From Tieghemostelium lacteum (lineage: Eukaryota > Evosea > Eumycetozoa > Dictyosteliales > Raperosteliaceae), in the NCBI GenBank assembly GCA_001606155.1, contig LODT01000004.1:310001-374000 (forward strand): a DNA stretch of 64,000 nt. The letters run 5' to 3'. Every line of letters starts with the position of its first letter. The first letter of the stretch is position 1. The notes beneath the pieces were generated by a model, which was not told the DNA's origin, made no database searches, and saw nothing but the letters and a program-made list of their open reading frames with translations. Shown here piece by piece: positions 41,586 through 53,489 of the stretch. Made by a program: the position numbers and the translations under genes.

Positions 41586-42775
41586 ATGAAATCAATTTTA
41601 TATGTTTGTTTATTAGTTTGCTTGGTTGGATTGAGTATTGGTCAGAATTGGGATTCGTCATCATGGGATTCATCATGGGATTCGTCATCTTGGGATCCTT
41701 CTTGGGACTCATCATCTTGGGAATCATCATCAGCTGGTGAATCATCATGGACACCATCTAATATTTTTTCATTCTTTTCAACATCTACTCCTATTAGTCA
41801 AACATTGAATTTTGCACAATTTAATTTAGGCAATCAACAAGTTATTGTCAATCAGTCTATTCCAGGTACTGATAATACCGTCATTTATGGTATCATTAGT
41901 TATGAAGCCTCATTAGATTCATTATTGGTATTCTACAGTAACCTTTCTACCGAAACTGATAACATTGGTTACTATTCCATCAGTAAGAATGAGTTCAATC
42001 CAAATCCACTTTATTCACAAAACAGAGGTAATGTTCTAGGTTACTACTTAGCCTTGTCTGCCATCAACTACAGTCCTGATACTGCCACTGTTTACATTCC
42101 AATTTTGGATTTCCAAGATAGCAATGTAACCATTTGGTCAATTGATTTCCAAAATCAGGTCGAGTATGTATTTCCAAATCTATTTTCAAAATGAATATAA
42201 AAATATATAAACTAACTAATTACCTTCTAAATTTTAGATCTAGAATTCAATACCCAGAACAAGTTTACAGACAACCACTTTACGCTCCAACTGGTGTCTA
42301 CAATCAAAGAGTTCAATACTTGTACACTTATTATGTAGATGCTACCACTCAAGTTCCAACTATATTGGTTTCGGAGACTGCTGTATGGGCTCAAAATTAC
42401 TCTGCTTGGGAATTCCCAGACTGGAATATTCCACCACAATCACAAGTCTATTTATTACATACTGAGAAATATGCTGAAGGTAGACTCTTTGCTTTGGTTT
42501 TTGAAAATAGTCAAACTATTCTCTACAGTCTCGGTGTATTTGGTGGTGAAGCCACACCAATTAAGACTTGGAGTGTTGTTCCAGGTTCAAATTCAATCAC
42601 TAATGGTTTACAATATATCACTACTGGTACTGACACTATTGTTGTCATAACCTCTCCATCTGCTGGACAATATCAGTACACTTCTGTTAACCTGTGGACT
42701 CGTGAGTCCAATGTACTTGCAACCACTACTGTTAATTTCCAAGGAAATATATCTTTTAATTTGTTTGCCCAATAA
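41586..42775 (+). CDS. Secreted protein with N-terminal WDSS repeats (371 aa, two exons)
   Basis: Exons 41586-42163 and 42238-42775 are joined over a 74-nt intron (GTATGT...TTTTAG, phase 2); a second AG 6 nt later would change two residues. A signal peptide (LYVCLLVCLVGLSIG) is followed by tandem S-S-W-D-S units (about residues 21-50), then a long beta-rich domain (about 60-371) with repeats of the type 'YGIISYEASLDSLLVFY', 'TVYIPILDF', 'LLHTEKYAEGRLFALVFENS', which may be a beta-propeller. Several N-glycosylation sites are present. The family is not recognised. The Trp/Ser repeat may bind surfaces or carbohydrates, but that is a guess. Confidence 0.7.
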
Positions 42776-42955
42776 ACTATTTATTGATAATCAAAACAAA
42801 TTTACGACCACTATATTCCATTGAAATTTATTTTCAGTTCTCTTCTATATAAAAAGATCTAAAAACCCTAAAAAACAAAGATTTTTTTTTATTTTTATTT
42901 GAATTCTAATTCTGTCAATAGAACGTTGAGGTGTTTTTATAATATTTTGTACACA

Positions 42956-44201
42956 ATGAATAGATATACATTAGCAAGTGTACTGGTTATAGTAGTAGTG
43001 TTATTCAGTAGTAGTTTTACTGTTAACTCCTATGACTTGGATGAAAGTATAGATGTATACTATTTGATAGCACCTCTCATGAAATCAAAATATGGTTATC
43101 TGTTGGCAAATTTCAATGCATTTCATGCAGGGTTAGGTTTTATAACTAAATCTACCAATGAGGAATACACAGTAGATTTCATTGCCTATCCTACCATCAC
43201 AGCTAGTATATTTCCACAAATTGTCAACAATACAGACTCTGCAGCTAGTACCTCAGCTGAAGAGCCTCTGCCTGACTTGGTCTGGAACACCATTGGTATG
43301 GTTCAATACCAAGAGCAGATTGATGGCACCTATTGGACTAGCAGAGAGAAAATGTACACCATTACAGGTCAACAATTCAAAGAGTATCTCTGTTGGCTTC
43401 CAATCTACAACCAGTCATTCCCCTATTACAATCTATTTGATGTTCAAGACACCGACACAGGCGACATTTTCATTCCATCTTCTACATGCTATGATTTTGT
43501 CTGGTCATCATTTACAGCATTGTATGCACTCGGTGGTCAATTACTAACCTCTACACCACCAAACAGAGACTATGTAACACTTATGGTAACTACTGAACCT
43601 AATATTGTAGATCATCCAATGGAACCTGACCATTGGAAACAAATTACACAGTTCTACAGTGCCATTGCCTACAATCCAAATGAATCTTTCCAAAACTATA
43701 TTGGAAATTTGACCATTCTACTCAATGGTACATTCTTCCTTCATATTGATGGTAAATATTATAACTTAACGATGGCACCTCTAAACCCTTGGAATGTATC
43801 CTATTCACCACAGCCATTACCATATGGCACTGCTGATCCTTCTATCCTCAATATGCCATCTACATGTTTCCCAACACCACCAAAGAAATCCTCAATCGGT
43901 GGTGGTTGGATTTTTATAATAATGTATGTATATACACTCACTAATTCTCAAAAAAGCATTATCTAACCCAAATTTATAATTTTATAGTTTATTATGTGGA
44001 TCAACAACATATTTATTAATTGGGGTTTTAGTTAACAAATTTTTATTCAAACAACATGGTATTGATTTAATACCAAATAGAAAAGTTTGGTTAAGTTTTG
44101 GTTCATTAATTGGTGATGGAAAGAACTTTATTGTATCTAAAGTCACTGGTAACAAATTTATTCCGCTATCAAAACACTCTGAAACTCAACCTCTTATATA
44201 A
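42956..44201 (+). CDS. CLN5-like protein with C-terminal transmembrane anchor (393 aa, two exons)
   Basis: The ATG at 42956 is chosen; the upstream extension begins at TTG. Exons 42956-43923 and 43988-44201 join over a 64-nt intron (GTATGT...TATAG). A signal peptide (LASVLVIVVVLFSSSFTVNS) is followed by NAFHAGLGF and, about 120 residues on, IPSSTCYDFVW, the His-then-Cys order of the permuted NlpC/P60-like thiol-hydrolase fold found in CLN5. Human CLN5 is a lysosomal enzyme reported to make BMP lipid and to have thioesterase activity. Glycosylation sites are present (NNT, NQS, NES, NLT, NGT). Unlike soluble CLN5, exon 2 adds a transmembrane helix (WIFIIILLCGSTTYLLIGVL) and a cytosolic tail ending HSETQPLI, a possible sorting signal. 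Confidence 0.75.
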
Positions 44202-44323
44202 TTTCAATAAAACACTCCCTCTCCCCTTTTATTTATTAGATACCCCCCCACACACACAAACCAAATTCTTTTAAATTATGTGTATATATATATTTAAATT
44301 TATTTTTTTCGGAAAAATATTGA

Positions 44324-45199
44324 TTAATTGATAGTATCAATATTATTATAATCAACTCTTGGAGATTTGAAGTTTTGTAATTCATTACGAATATCAGATT
44401 CAGTGACTTCTCTCTGTGAAGTTTCAGATCTAATCTTTGAAATCATTTGCATAATTTCATTTACTGCATAAGGTACTACAACTTTATCTACAAGTTCCAT
44501 TTGAACATCTGGGAATCTATTCAAGACATATGGTTTAACAGTGTCCAGATAGACATCACCTAAAGAATAAGGAGTAGGTTCATAGGAGATGTCATCAATT
44601 GGATGTGCTATACCAATTGGAATTCTGTGATATTTCTCTGTTTGGAATACTGATGTTATTCCATGTAGACACTCATTGTGTCTTGTTCTACCTCCAAATA
44701 CACCTTCTACAATACCCAACTTGAACAAATGTTCATAGTGGACTGCACAAAAAGTCTCCGTTTTGATATTGGGCAGTAGAATCATCAATCTCTTTAATAC
44801 CTCAAAATTATTTCTTGCTAAATATGTATCGGCTTTCACAAATAATAAATGATTCTCTGGTGAATATGCTAATTTTGCACAACTTTGTGGAAAATCAACC
44901 CATTTCATTCCAAATTTGTGAACAAATTGATTTACAGCTCTAATACCTATACTATTTCTACTTGATAAACTACCATAATTACCAATACCAAAAAACTATA
45001 TTTTACACAATATCATTTATTATAAATGACACCAATCATTGATAGGATATGTAAATCATCATCATATTAATCTCTATCATTTTTTTCAAATAATGTGTAC
45101 AATGATTATTGTTTTATGATAAAAACTTACAACTATAGGATTTGCTTTTGATCTTGCTGAATTTAAAACAAATGATAAATTTTTTGAAAATCTACTCAT
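44324..45199 (-). CDS. Peptidyl-tRNA hydrolase (Pth)-like protein, active-site residues replaced (246 aa, two exons)
   Basis: Exons 45199-45131 and 44995-44324 join over a 135-nt intron (GTAAGT...TATAG), phase 0. Residues 1-20 are basic and Ser-rich (SRFSKNLSFVLNSARSK), resembling a mitochondrial presequence. The body follows bacterial-type Pth order: GIGNYGSLSSRNSIG (Pth G-L-G-N-P-G...R-H-N-A-G), VKADTYLARNN (K-P-x-T-F-M-N), AVHYEHLFKLG (V-H-D-E-L-D...G), GGRTRHNECLHGI (GG...GHNGL-x-x-I), IGIAHP and YVLNRF. The catalytic His of RHN is Asn here, and the Asp of HDELD is Tyr; the Asn of GHNG is kept. A non-hydrolytic role, as in the Pth-derived plant splicing factor CRS2, is possible. Confidence 0.7.
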
Positions 45200-45602
45200 T
45201 TATATATACAGAACTTTGGTTGCTTTGATTAGAGTAATTATTCAAACTCACACAAAAAAAAACAATCAATCAAAATATGACAAAAAAAAAACTAAAAGTT
45301 TCAAGAGAGACCGATTTTTTTGAATTTAATTTTTTTTTTTTTTTTTAAATTAATTTAATTTAATACCTCTATTCCATTAAATATTCAATATTTAAAAATA
45401 TATAAAGTAATTTATAAAATTCCGGAATCCTCAGGTCTTTATTTTAATTGCAAAAAACATCAAACACACACAAATACACACATCAAGCACATATAATTGT
45501 GTTGTTGTTTTAAAAAATTTTTTTAACTAGACCTAAATTATAATTTCGAACACATTTTATATATCACATTAAAATTCCTATAAATCACCTATTTATATAT
45601 AA
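45200..45602. promoter_or_regulatory. Divergent promoter region
   Basis: 403 bp between the Pth-like start and the small secreted ORF, with a T17 tract near 45330 and ACACACACAAATACACACATCAAGCACA near 45464-45491. No other gene is seen. Confidence 0.4.
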
Positions 45603-45854
45603 ATGTTAAATAAAAGTTATCTAGTTATATTTTTAGTTCTATTACTAGTCATTCCAATATTTACAGAAATGAATAATGGTAACCAACCACAACAAGGCAG
45701 TACAAAGAGATCTATAAATGATATAATTAATTCACATTACCAAGAATACATGAAACAACATCCAGAAGCAAAAGAGGCTAGTCCTGAAAAAGTTCAAGAA
45801 TTACAAGACAAACTAAATCATGCAAAGTGCGGACATGATGATTTAGCAAAATAA
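45603..45854 (+). CDS. Small secreted or single-pass hypothetical protein (83 aa)
   Basis: A strong hydrophobic start (YLVIFLVLLLVIPIFTEM) is followed by a charged helical remainder (SINDIINSHYQEYMKQH, SPEKVQELQDKLNHAKCGHD) with a single Cys. The start codon is preceded by a TATATATAAATG context, and the composition is coding-like. I recognise no family. It could be a secreted peptide precursor or a small membrane protein. Confidence 0.5.
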   Translation: MLNKSYLVIFLVLLLVIPIFTEMNNGNQPQQGSTKRSINDIINSHYQEYMKQHPEAKEASPEKVQELQDKLNHAKCGHDDLAK

Positions 45855-46278
45855 TAGGATAAACTATATGTTATATTCAATTATCTTTTCTATGATATCC
45901 TAATGATCAAATATTTTGATACAATTATAAACTTCTCTCCTCTCCTATCTATTTATTACAACTGTAAATAAACATTTCCAACTCCTCCATACTCGTATCA
46001 CATAATCTTTCCTATACTTAATAGAATTCTAGTTGGTGAAAATCAATTTGAAACCGACTTAATCGTGCTTATACTTTGGATTCTACAATTGAGAATTGAA
46101 AATCTTTATCTATAGGATATTAAAAAAAATTCTATATTGGAAGGTATCAATTAAATTCACTACGCAGTAGATATTTGATTAGTCAGTTGAAAAATAAAAG
46201 ATTGAGGGAGAAAGTTGAGAGTTTTTTTTTTAATTTTTAAGTATTTTTTATAAAATCTAAAAAGCAATTAGGAACAAA
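45855..46278. other. Intergenic region upstream of alpha-mannosidase
   Basis: 424 bp. TTGGAAGGTATCAATTAA near 46135 resembles GGGAGGTATCAATAAT at 41182, and TAGGATAT words recur in both places. These may be fragments of a shared dispersed repeat. No coding frame is seen. Confidence 0.35.
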
Positions 46279-49200
46279 ATGAGATCTATATTTAATTATA
46301 GTTTCATTGTTATACTATTTGTAATTTGTAATATTGCTTCTAGTGAAAAATTAAGAAAAGATGCAATTAAAGTTCATTTTATATGGTTTGTATTATTTTA
46401 GACATAAATTCACAATATCACACACCTAACACTGTTTTTTTTTACAATTAGTCATTCCCATTGTGATGCCGGTTGGTTAAACACATTTGAGGAATATTAT
46501 GGAATGTATGTAAATAATGTACTCACTGGTACAACCAAACAGTTAAAAGAAAATAAAAATAGAAAGTTTGTTTGGTCCGAAATGTAATTATCATAAATTC
46601 TAAACCCTCCCACACACTACTAAACACAAACCAACACACATAGTGCAAATACTAATTTATAATAATATTAAAAAAACACAGTGGGTATCTAGATAGATGG
46701 TGGAAAGTAGCATCACAAGAATTGAGAGATGACTTTACAACATTTGTAAAGAATGGACAAATTGAATTAATCAATGGTGGATGGGTACAAAATGATGAAG
46801 CATGTCCAACTGTAGATGCAGTTATCAGACATCTCACTGATGGACATAAATTCATTATTGAGCATTTTGGAGAAGAGTATCTCCCAACTAGTGGATGGCA
46901 GATTGATCCCTTTGGACATTCAACCCTAACCGCAACAGTTCAAGCTCAAATGGGATACAAACATGTAATATTAGACAGAATCCACTTTGAGGCTAAAAAT
47001 CAATTGAAAAAAGACGCAGACCTTCAATTCATGTGGAGAGGCTCTCAAGCCCTCGGACCCAAATCTGACATTCTTGCCCATGTTTTGGACGATTTCTATA
47101 TTGCACCTTACCCATTCCATTTTGAATTTCCAATGGGTAAGCCAAATGAAGAAAATGTCAGAGAAATGAATAAACTGGCTTACAATAGAAGACCTTATTT
47201 CAAGAGTCCACATATACTCTTACCACTCGGAGGTGACTTTAACTACAGAAATGCACCATTGTGGTACAGAAACCTGGATCCTATGGTGGAGACCATGACT
47301 AAAGACTATGCAGATGGTCGATCGAATGTCACTGTTGCTTACTCGACTTTAAAGGAGTTTTTTGAGGAGACTAAACAGTGGCATCAAGAGAACCAAGTTG
47401 CATTCAATTACTACTCTAATGACTTTTTCCCATACGCTGATAAGGAGAAGTCATATTGGACAGGGTACTATACAACCAGACCTGAGCTCAAAGGTCTTAC
47501 AAGATCCATTGGTAGTAAACTTCGTTCCGCTGAGATTTTCAGTTCTTATCAGACTAAACAAGATTTCTCAGGAACTATACAGGATGCATCTTATAATTGT
47601 TCGATTTTGCAACATCATGATGCTATTACAGGTACTGCTAGGGAGCCTGTTGTCAGAGACTATTCCGTGCGTTTGAGATATGCTGAAACCCAGTTGAATG
47701 GAGTTCTTCAATCTGCCATGTCAAATTTTGCAGCAGAGCTCTTGCAAATGAATCTACAGTTACAGGCTATTCCTGATTACCCTGAAACTGAGTATTTGGC
47801 ATTATCAAAATCCGATACATTCAAGACACTTATGATTGCCAATAGTTTGTCTTGGCAGAGAGATGATATCTATACTGTTAGAATTAAGTATAATCTACCA
47901 GAAAATACGTTACTTGATCAGTCTGCACCTTTGAAAGTTTGTCCATTTTCAGTTGCTGAAGATACCAGTGCCAATTTAATCAAGGGTGACTGCTCACTGA
48001 GAAAAGAGAAGAGATTGGATGTCAATCAGGTTGTGGAATACATTCAAATTGATTTCCCAGTTAGTATCCCTGCAATGGGATTGAGAAGTTATTTCATTAG
48101 TTGGTCTAATCCAAAGGTTTTATCAAAGATGAATATGGTTTATGAAACTAGTGCTGTAAAGTACAATACTATCTCTAATAGAGACTATTCATACACATTC
48201 TCAACTCTGGGTTATCTACAGTCCATTACCGAGTTGTCAACAGGTTTGAAAACCAATGTCTCACATAAGATCATTGAGTACACTGACGATGGAGGCAGTT
48301 ACATGTTCCTCAGTAACCAACCTCCAAAAGAGCAGGTTGGTGCAATGACTATCCAATACTACCCTGGTAGCTTCAAGAGAGATCTAATCCTCACCAACTC
48401 ATCTATGGTTGTAAGTCTCTCTATTCTCAACACCAATGACATCACTCTCAATAAACGTCTTCACTATGAATACGCAGTCAAAGGTATTGATAACCTCCAA
48501 CAAATGGTCAGATTCCAAACCTCACTAAACACAACTCACATGTACTCTGATAACGGTCTGGAGCTCCAAAAGAGATCTGTAGCAGCTGACATTAACCAAC
48601 CTCAGAATTCCCTGTACCCTTCTATATCCATTGCCATGGTACAAGACGAACATTCACTAGTTACCTTTGGTTGCGTCGGTGACCGTTCTAAAGCCGCTGG
48701 ATCTATGCATAACGGTGAGTTGGAATTTGCATTACACAGATCACTGACTAAAGATGATTCAAAAGGTCTTGATGTACCAGCACGTGATAACAGTTGGATT
48801 CGTGTGAAATCACATTGTCAGTTGGGACATGGAAGCAGGGTAATGCGAAGCATTAGAGCAGATGCCTTGAAACTTGATCACCCATTACGTGGATACTATG
48901 TAAGTGGTATAAACTCCACTAGTCAAACTGCAAAGTTTTCTGGACTTAATAGAGCACTTCCAGAGAACATACACGTACTCTCCATGGAGAAGGTCTCTGA
49001 TCAAATGTATAAAATCAGGTTACATAACATCTGGGAATATGGATCACCTACTCAAGTTGATATCAAGAATCTCTTCCATTTCCGTGCATCTGGTAACAGT
49101 TTACATATCATTAAGGAATACAATCTAAATAACCAAGTTTCCTATACTGCAAATGATGATATTCATACCCAGTATATTCATACTAATACTACCATTCTCA

Positions 49201-49319
49201 AGAAGGATCAGCAATATATTTCATCAGTTCCATCAAGATACACTCCCATTCTATCTCCAAATGTAATCTCATTGCATCCTTTAGAAATTAAGAGTTTCTC
49301 AATTAAGATTGAAAATTAG
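46279..49319 (+). CDS. Lysosomal-type alpha-mannosidase, GH38 (958 aa, three exons)
   Basis: Exons 46279-46385, 46452-46583 and 46682-49319 have GT-AG introns of 66 and 98 nt, and the frame closes exactly. Residues 1-22 are a signal peptide. The zinc-binding entry motif HSHCDAGW (37-44) is formed across the first splice, and the nucleophile Asp155 lies in GWQIDPFGHS. Others are NGGWVQNDEACP, HHDAITGTAREPVV (zinc-binding H-H-D-A-I-T-G-T) and a C-terminal beta domain with DNSWIRVKSHCQLGHGSR. GH38 enzymes trim alpha-linked mannose from N-glycans; this one, with signal peptide, no transmembrane anchor and many N-x-S/T sites, fits the lysosomal class (Dictyostelium ManA-type group). The exact ortholog is not determined. 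Confidence 0.95.
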
Positions 49320-49396
49320 ATTTACCACACATATTTAATAAACATTTATTAAAAATAAGGATTTTGTGATATTTATATTTATATACATGATTTTTA

Positions 49397-50470
49397 TCAA
49401 ATAAAGTTTAGTAGAGTACTTCTAAAGAATTCTACAATGTACAACATGAATGCAGCTGGTGGTATGGATCTAAGAAGATTAGGTGCAATTCCTTTATAGA
49501 AACCTGCAATACCTTCATTTTTATATATGGATTTGATGGCATGGTTCATGGAGCGATAGGGTGATGCATCTGCTTGTAATGCTGATCTAATGAGTAGGTA
49601 AGGATAAGTTGTTAATCCTGCAACTAGTCTTGCCATAGCACCTGCATAGAGATACTCTGACATTTGTAAATCTGTAGTTGCATTCTGTAATCTCATTCTA
49701 TTTAATAGATATTCATAGGTTACAAATTGAACTAAACCTTCAGAGACCCCTAGAAATGATATTCCAACACCTTTCCATAGACCACCTATACCTTCATTTT
49801 GCAGAATCGATTGTATACATTGACCCATTCCTCGTGGGTATTTGTGTGGTGTTGTAGCTAAACGAATTTTGAGTACCCAAAATGGATTTACAATAGCAGT
49901 GGTTATAAGTCCAGCTGCAATTGCTGAAAAAGAATGACCTATCCATTTAGGTGACTGTGGATCTGATGTTGATGACCACCAGTGATTTGCAAATCTGTAG
50001 ATACTAAAATAGATACCCCAATTGACTGCGCTACCTAAAACTGTGGGTGTAAGTCCAGAGTAAAAGCCTTTGATCCCTTCTTGTCTCCATATGTATCTTG
50101 CAGTCTCTATAGGTGTTTTTGGTTGAAATAGCTTCTTTTTATCTATACTTGAACTTTGTGTTTTATTGCCACTGAGAACTTGTAATTTTGCTTCTATACA
50201 TTCTAGAGGGTAGAATAAAATACAACTGGTTACACCTGCTAATGTACCAGCTAGCAATTCAATACCTAAATTAAACTGTACAGGTGTGTGTCCATGTTGC
50301 TGTTGTTGTTGTTGATATTTTCGTATAAACTCATCTGTGGGTGTTATAGTTGGAATTTCATTTTGAAATTCATCAATAATCTTTTGTTCTGATAACTGTT
50401 GTTTTGAATGAACAACCATTACGAAACTAATAAATCCAATTAAAAAGAAAAAATAGAATTTCTTTTTCAT
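49397..50470 (-). CDS. Mitochondrial-carrier-family (SLC25) protein with hydrophobic N-terminal extension (357 aa)
   Basis: Three SLC25 repeats are visible, with repeat signatures [12 protein letters not shown] (about 107), [12 protein letters not shown] (about 200) and [12 protein letters not shown] (about 295), each followed by a G-x-x-G-[FL]-[WY]-[KS]-G motif ([36 protein letters not shown]). The aromatic NPFW/TYPY contacts resemble the NAD/folate/FAD carrier subgroup (SLC25A32/33/36-like). The first repeat departs from P-x-[DE]-x-x-[KR] at its last position. Unusually, residues 1-23 ([21 protein letters not shown]) look like a signal or extra membrane segment and are followed by a Gln-rich linker, so targeting may be non-standard (peroxisomal or ER is conceivable). 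Confidence 0.88.
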   Translation of the reverse strand: MKKKFYFFFLIGFISFVMVVHSKQQLSEQKIIDEFQNEIPTITPTDEFIRKYQQQQQQHGHTPVQFNLGIELLAGTLAGVTSCILFYPLECIEAKLQVLSGNKTQSSSIDKKKLFQPKTPIETARYIWRQEGIKGFYSGLTPTVLGSAVNWGIYFSIYRFANHWWSSTSDPQSPKWIGHSFSAIAAGLITTAIVNPFWVLKIRLATTPHKYPRGMGQCIQSILQNEGIGGLWKGVGISFLGVSEGLVQFVTYEYLLNRMRLQNATTDLQMSEYLYAGAMARLVAGLTTYPYLLIRSALQADASPYRSMNHAIKSIYKNEGIAGFYKGIAPNLLRSIPPAAFMLYIVEFFRSTLLNFI

Positions 50471-51090
50471 TTTTTAATTTTCATTTCCTTTTAAAGATTA
50501 TACGAATTAATTGTTTAATAGAAACTGGGAACCAAAATTTAAAAATAAAATTTTTTTTAAATTTTAATATATTTATTGGGATAAAGAGGATTTTGGAAAT
50601 GTTGAAGAAGGATATTCAGGATTTCCATATAGTATTTTTACTATCCCAATATAAAATTTTTTAAATTTTATTTCCTATTGATGGGGTATAATTCCTAACA
50701 AATTCACCCAATATTTTCGACTTTATAATAAAAAGTATTCTTTTGAAAATATTAGAATGTAAAATTTTAATTAATTAATAATGAATTTAAAATATTACCT
50801 ATAAATTAATAACTAAAGTATAGTTAAATATTAACAAATAAATAATTTTGAAGTTATTTTTGTAATTGTATTAAAATTATTTTTAATTACAATTCCTTAG
50901 AACTATTAAATTTGAATCAATAAAATAAAACAATGACAAGATGGGGTTAAATTTATATGAGTGTTTGAATGAGAATACTTGAAATATCTAGATTAAAAAA
51001 CCACAAAAATAAATAGAGTATTTAAATCATTGTTATTATATTACAGGTTTATTATTCTACTTTGTCGAATAACTCTATATTCATAAAAGT
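50471..51090. other. Intergenic: carrier promoter and NXF1 3' region
   Basis: 620 bp, very AT-rich, both neighbours on the minus strand. TGGGATAAAGAGG (50577) and ACTATCCCAATATAAAA (50640) contain a short dyad (TGGGATA/TATCCCA). No coding frame is supported. Confidence 0.4.
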
Positions 51091-53489
51091 TCAATGATGG
51101 TGGTACATTGTTTCAGGTATACTACCTTGTGTCTATATTTTACAAAAAAATAAAATGTTAGTACATTTACCATTGTTAATAAAGTTGTAAAAAAACAAAG
51201 AATAAAAACATACCAATAGTTTTTGGAAAACTTCATAAGCTTGGTTGTAGTCCCAGGCATTGTTACTAAGACATTCTCTGGCAAACTCTGGTTTGAGTTT
51301 TGTTGCAGCAGAGAATTGATTAACTAATGCCTCTTGGTTGATCTCTGTAGGTGCCTGAGCAACTGGAGTTGCATTTGGTTGTGGCTCTAGTCTTGGGAAA
51401 CGTAGATAGGATCTGATATGCAGTTGTTCATTTAATATGGTGGCTTCCCATCCATTTTTGGCTGCCTCAGATCCTGGAGTGGCTGCTGCTAATATAAATG
51501 TTCTATCATAAGATCTCTTGGTATTAAACAGTTTTTCAAGATAATGACCATGAACAATAATTATAAGTGACTTTTTAAATTAAATTAAAAATAATTAGTA
51601 TCAAAAATGAATGAGAAGATTGATTTATATTTTCTTTACATACATTTGAGCCTGGAGCCAAAAAAGTATCTATAGTTGAAGAAGTGAGATGGTGGGATGT
51701 TGTAGGGAATAATTTAAAGTAATTATTAATCTGATCTGCACCATGGAAGAGCAGCGAAATGTTTTTTTGGACATTTTTGGTCTTTTTGAGATTTCTACTT
51801 GATCTCTGATAAGTTTTGGTTGTGCCTCTAGTATTTGAACCCTTATCAGTTACAAAAGTAGTAGAGAATCTAGATTCTAGAGTGTAGGCATTAATGATAC
51901 TACTTCTCTCACTATCAAAAGCTACCAAATATTTTTGCAAAAATTTGTAGGCAAATTGTTGACGTTCCTGTGCATCACAAAAGTTTGGACGTAATGGTGG
52001 AATTGGACTTGGTGGAAAATCCTCAGGACCAATAGGTTTGGAATCCAGTATTTGTAAATCTGGGAAACGTCTGGCAACTTCCATTCTATAGGTTGGTTGT
52101 AAAGCAATTGGATTGCCAATGAATACCAATTCTCTCAATGTTAAATCACTGAGATAGTCCAGTTCGGAAAGATCCGATATTCTATTATTGCTAAAGTTAA
52201 AATTCATAACATGATCTAGTGAGTATCTGAGCATTGACCTGAATGGTGCCAATGTAGTTATACTATTAGATGCAAATGATACCGTTATAGCCTATACAAA
52301 ATAAAAATAAAGATTAGTAAAAAATGGTAAACATGTTAATATTTGAAATTCGTCTGTTTATGAATGTTGTTGTTGGTTGTTGTTGTTATTGATTAACTAT
52401 TCCTCTAATAATAATAATGTTTTATCCAATCAACTATATCCATCTCCAGAAGCCATCAATTGATGATATTGTAGTATAAAGGACAGAATCGATTACTCTG
52501 CTTTTGTCTATTATCAATAATTCCTCCTCTGGTAAAATACTACAAAATAGTGAGAATATGTCAATGTTGTATTTGGAGATATTGTTATTGTAATTGGTGA
52601 TAAACAAAATTTTACCAAGAGGTGGTTCTTGAAATCTCTAACCTCTGTTATCTGAATGAACCCATCCTTAAATACCATTGATTTTGGAATAAAATATTAT
52701 CATCTTGTCTTGTTGTTGATGTCATTTGTTGTTCCTCCCAAAGATATAATCATATTATTTTAAATTATGGTGAAGATGATATTGGATAGATAATACTTTT
52801 GGACATTGTTTACTAATTATCTGAAATAATACTTTGACAGTTTTATCTGAATTAAAGTCTACTATTGGATTGGATCCGTTGATAAATGAAAAATCAACCG
52901 CATCTTTCATTGGATTATTGTGGTAAGAGGCTTTCAAATGATCCTCAAAGACTTTACTAATTGGTTGAATTATGATAATTTGTGGTGGAAATGGTCGCAT
53001 ATCTCTGATAATAGAAAGCTAAATGTTTTTAAAAATTAGTATATTGAAATTTATAAATCTTTGTTTGTCTATCTAAATATTTACTTGTAACTCTCTATAT
53101 CTAGTATTATTAAGGTTTACAATTGCATTAGCATCAGCCCTTTCAACTAGAATGGTTAACTGTTGGTCTCTATATACGGTCTAATATAAAATAAATATTA
53201 GTTTTTGTGTATATTTGTTAAAAAAGTTGATGTATGTTCTTACTTTTACAAAATTTGCATTTGGTCTGTATGCTTTCTGTTTGATGTAATTTAACAAATC
53301 ATTTCTGTCTACACTAGAGGGCACAGGGGAGATGATAAGTCTCTGATATTCAGCTCTTGAACCTCTATTTCTTGTGATAGATCTGTTGTTATTATTGCTA
53401 TTAATGTGAATCTGACGAATAGGTCTTGATTTATTATTAGCATCACCCTTCTTTTTGCCAGAAATCTTAATAGTTCTGTTATTTGACAT
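51091..53489 (-). CDS. nxf1: NXF1/TAP-type mRNA export receptor (536 aa, six exons)
   Basis: Six exons: 53489-53244, 53180-53085, 53018-52797, 52291-51644, 51570-51214 and 51132-51091, all GT-AG and all phase 0. The protein has a basic RGG/KKK start, an RRM-like fold (YQRLIISPVPSSVDRNDLLN), leucine-rich repeats (FNFSNNRISDLSELDYL, ELVFIGNPIALQPTYRMEVARRFPDLQILD), an NTF2-like domain (FAYKFLQKYLVAFDSE to VHGHYLEKLF) and a C-terminal UBA-like TAP-C domain (LVNQFSAATKLKPEFARECL, NNAWDYNQAYEVF, GSIPETMY). NXF1 with its NTF2-like partner carries mRNPs through nuclear pores by binding FG nucleoporins. The last exon encodes only 13 residues but matches the G-E-I-P-E-x-A-F end of animal NXF1. Intron 3 is unusually long (505 nt). 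Confidence 0.88.
52434..52619 (-). pseudogene. Coding-like relic inside intron 3 of nxf1
   Basis: The minus strand here is open for 61 codons without an ATG (LGKILFITNYNNNISKYNID, FSLFCSILPEEELLIIDKSR, DSVLYTTISSIDGFWRWI). Upstream pieces in other frames look continuous with it (MVFKDGFIQITEVRDFKNHL). The style recalls dictyostelid kelch-type repeats, but the match is weak. It may be a decayed gene fragment captured in the intron, or an unrecognised alternative exon. Confidence 0.35.
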
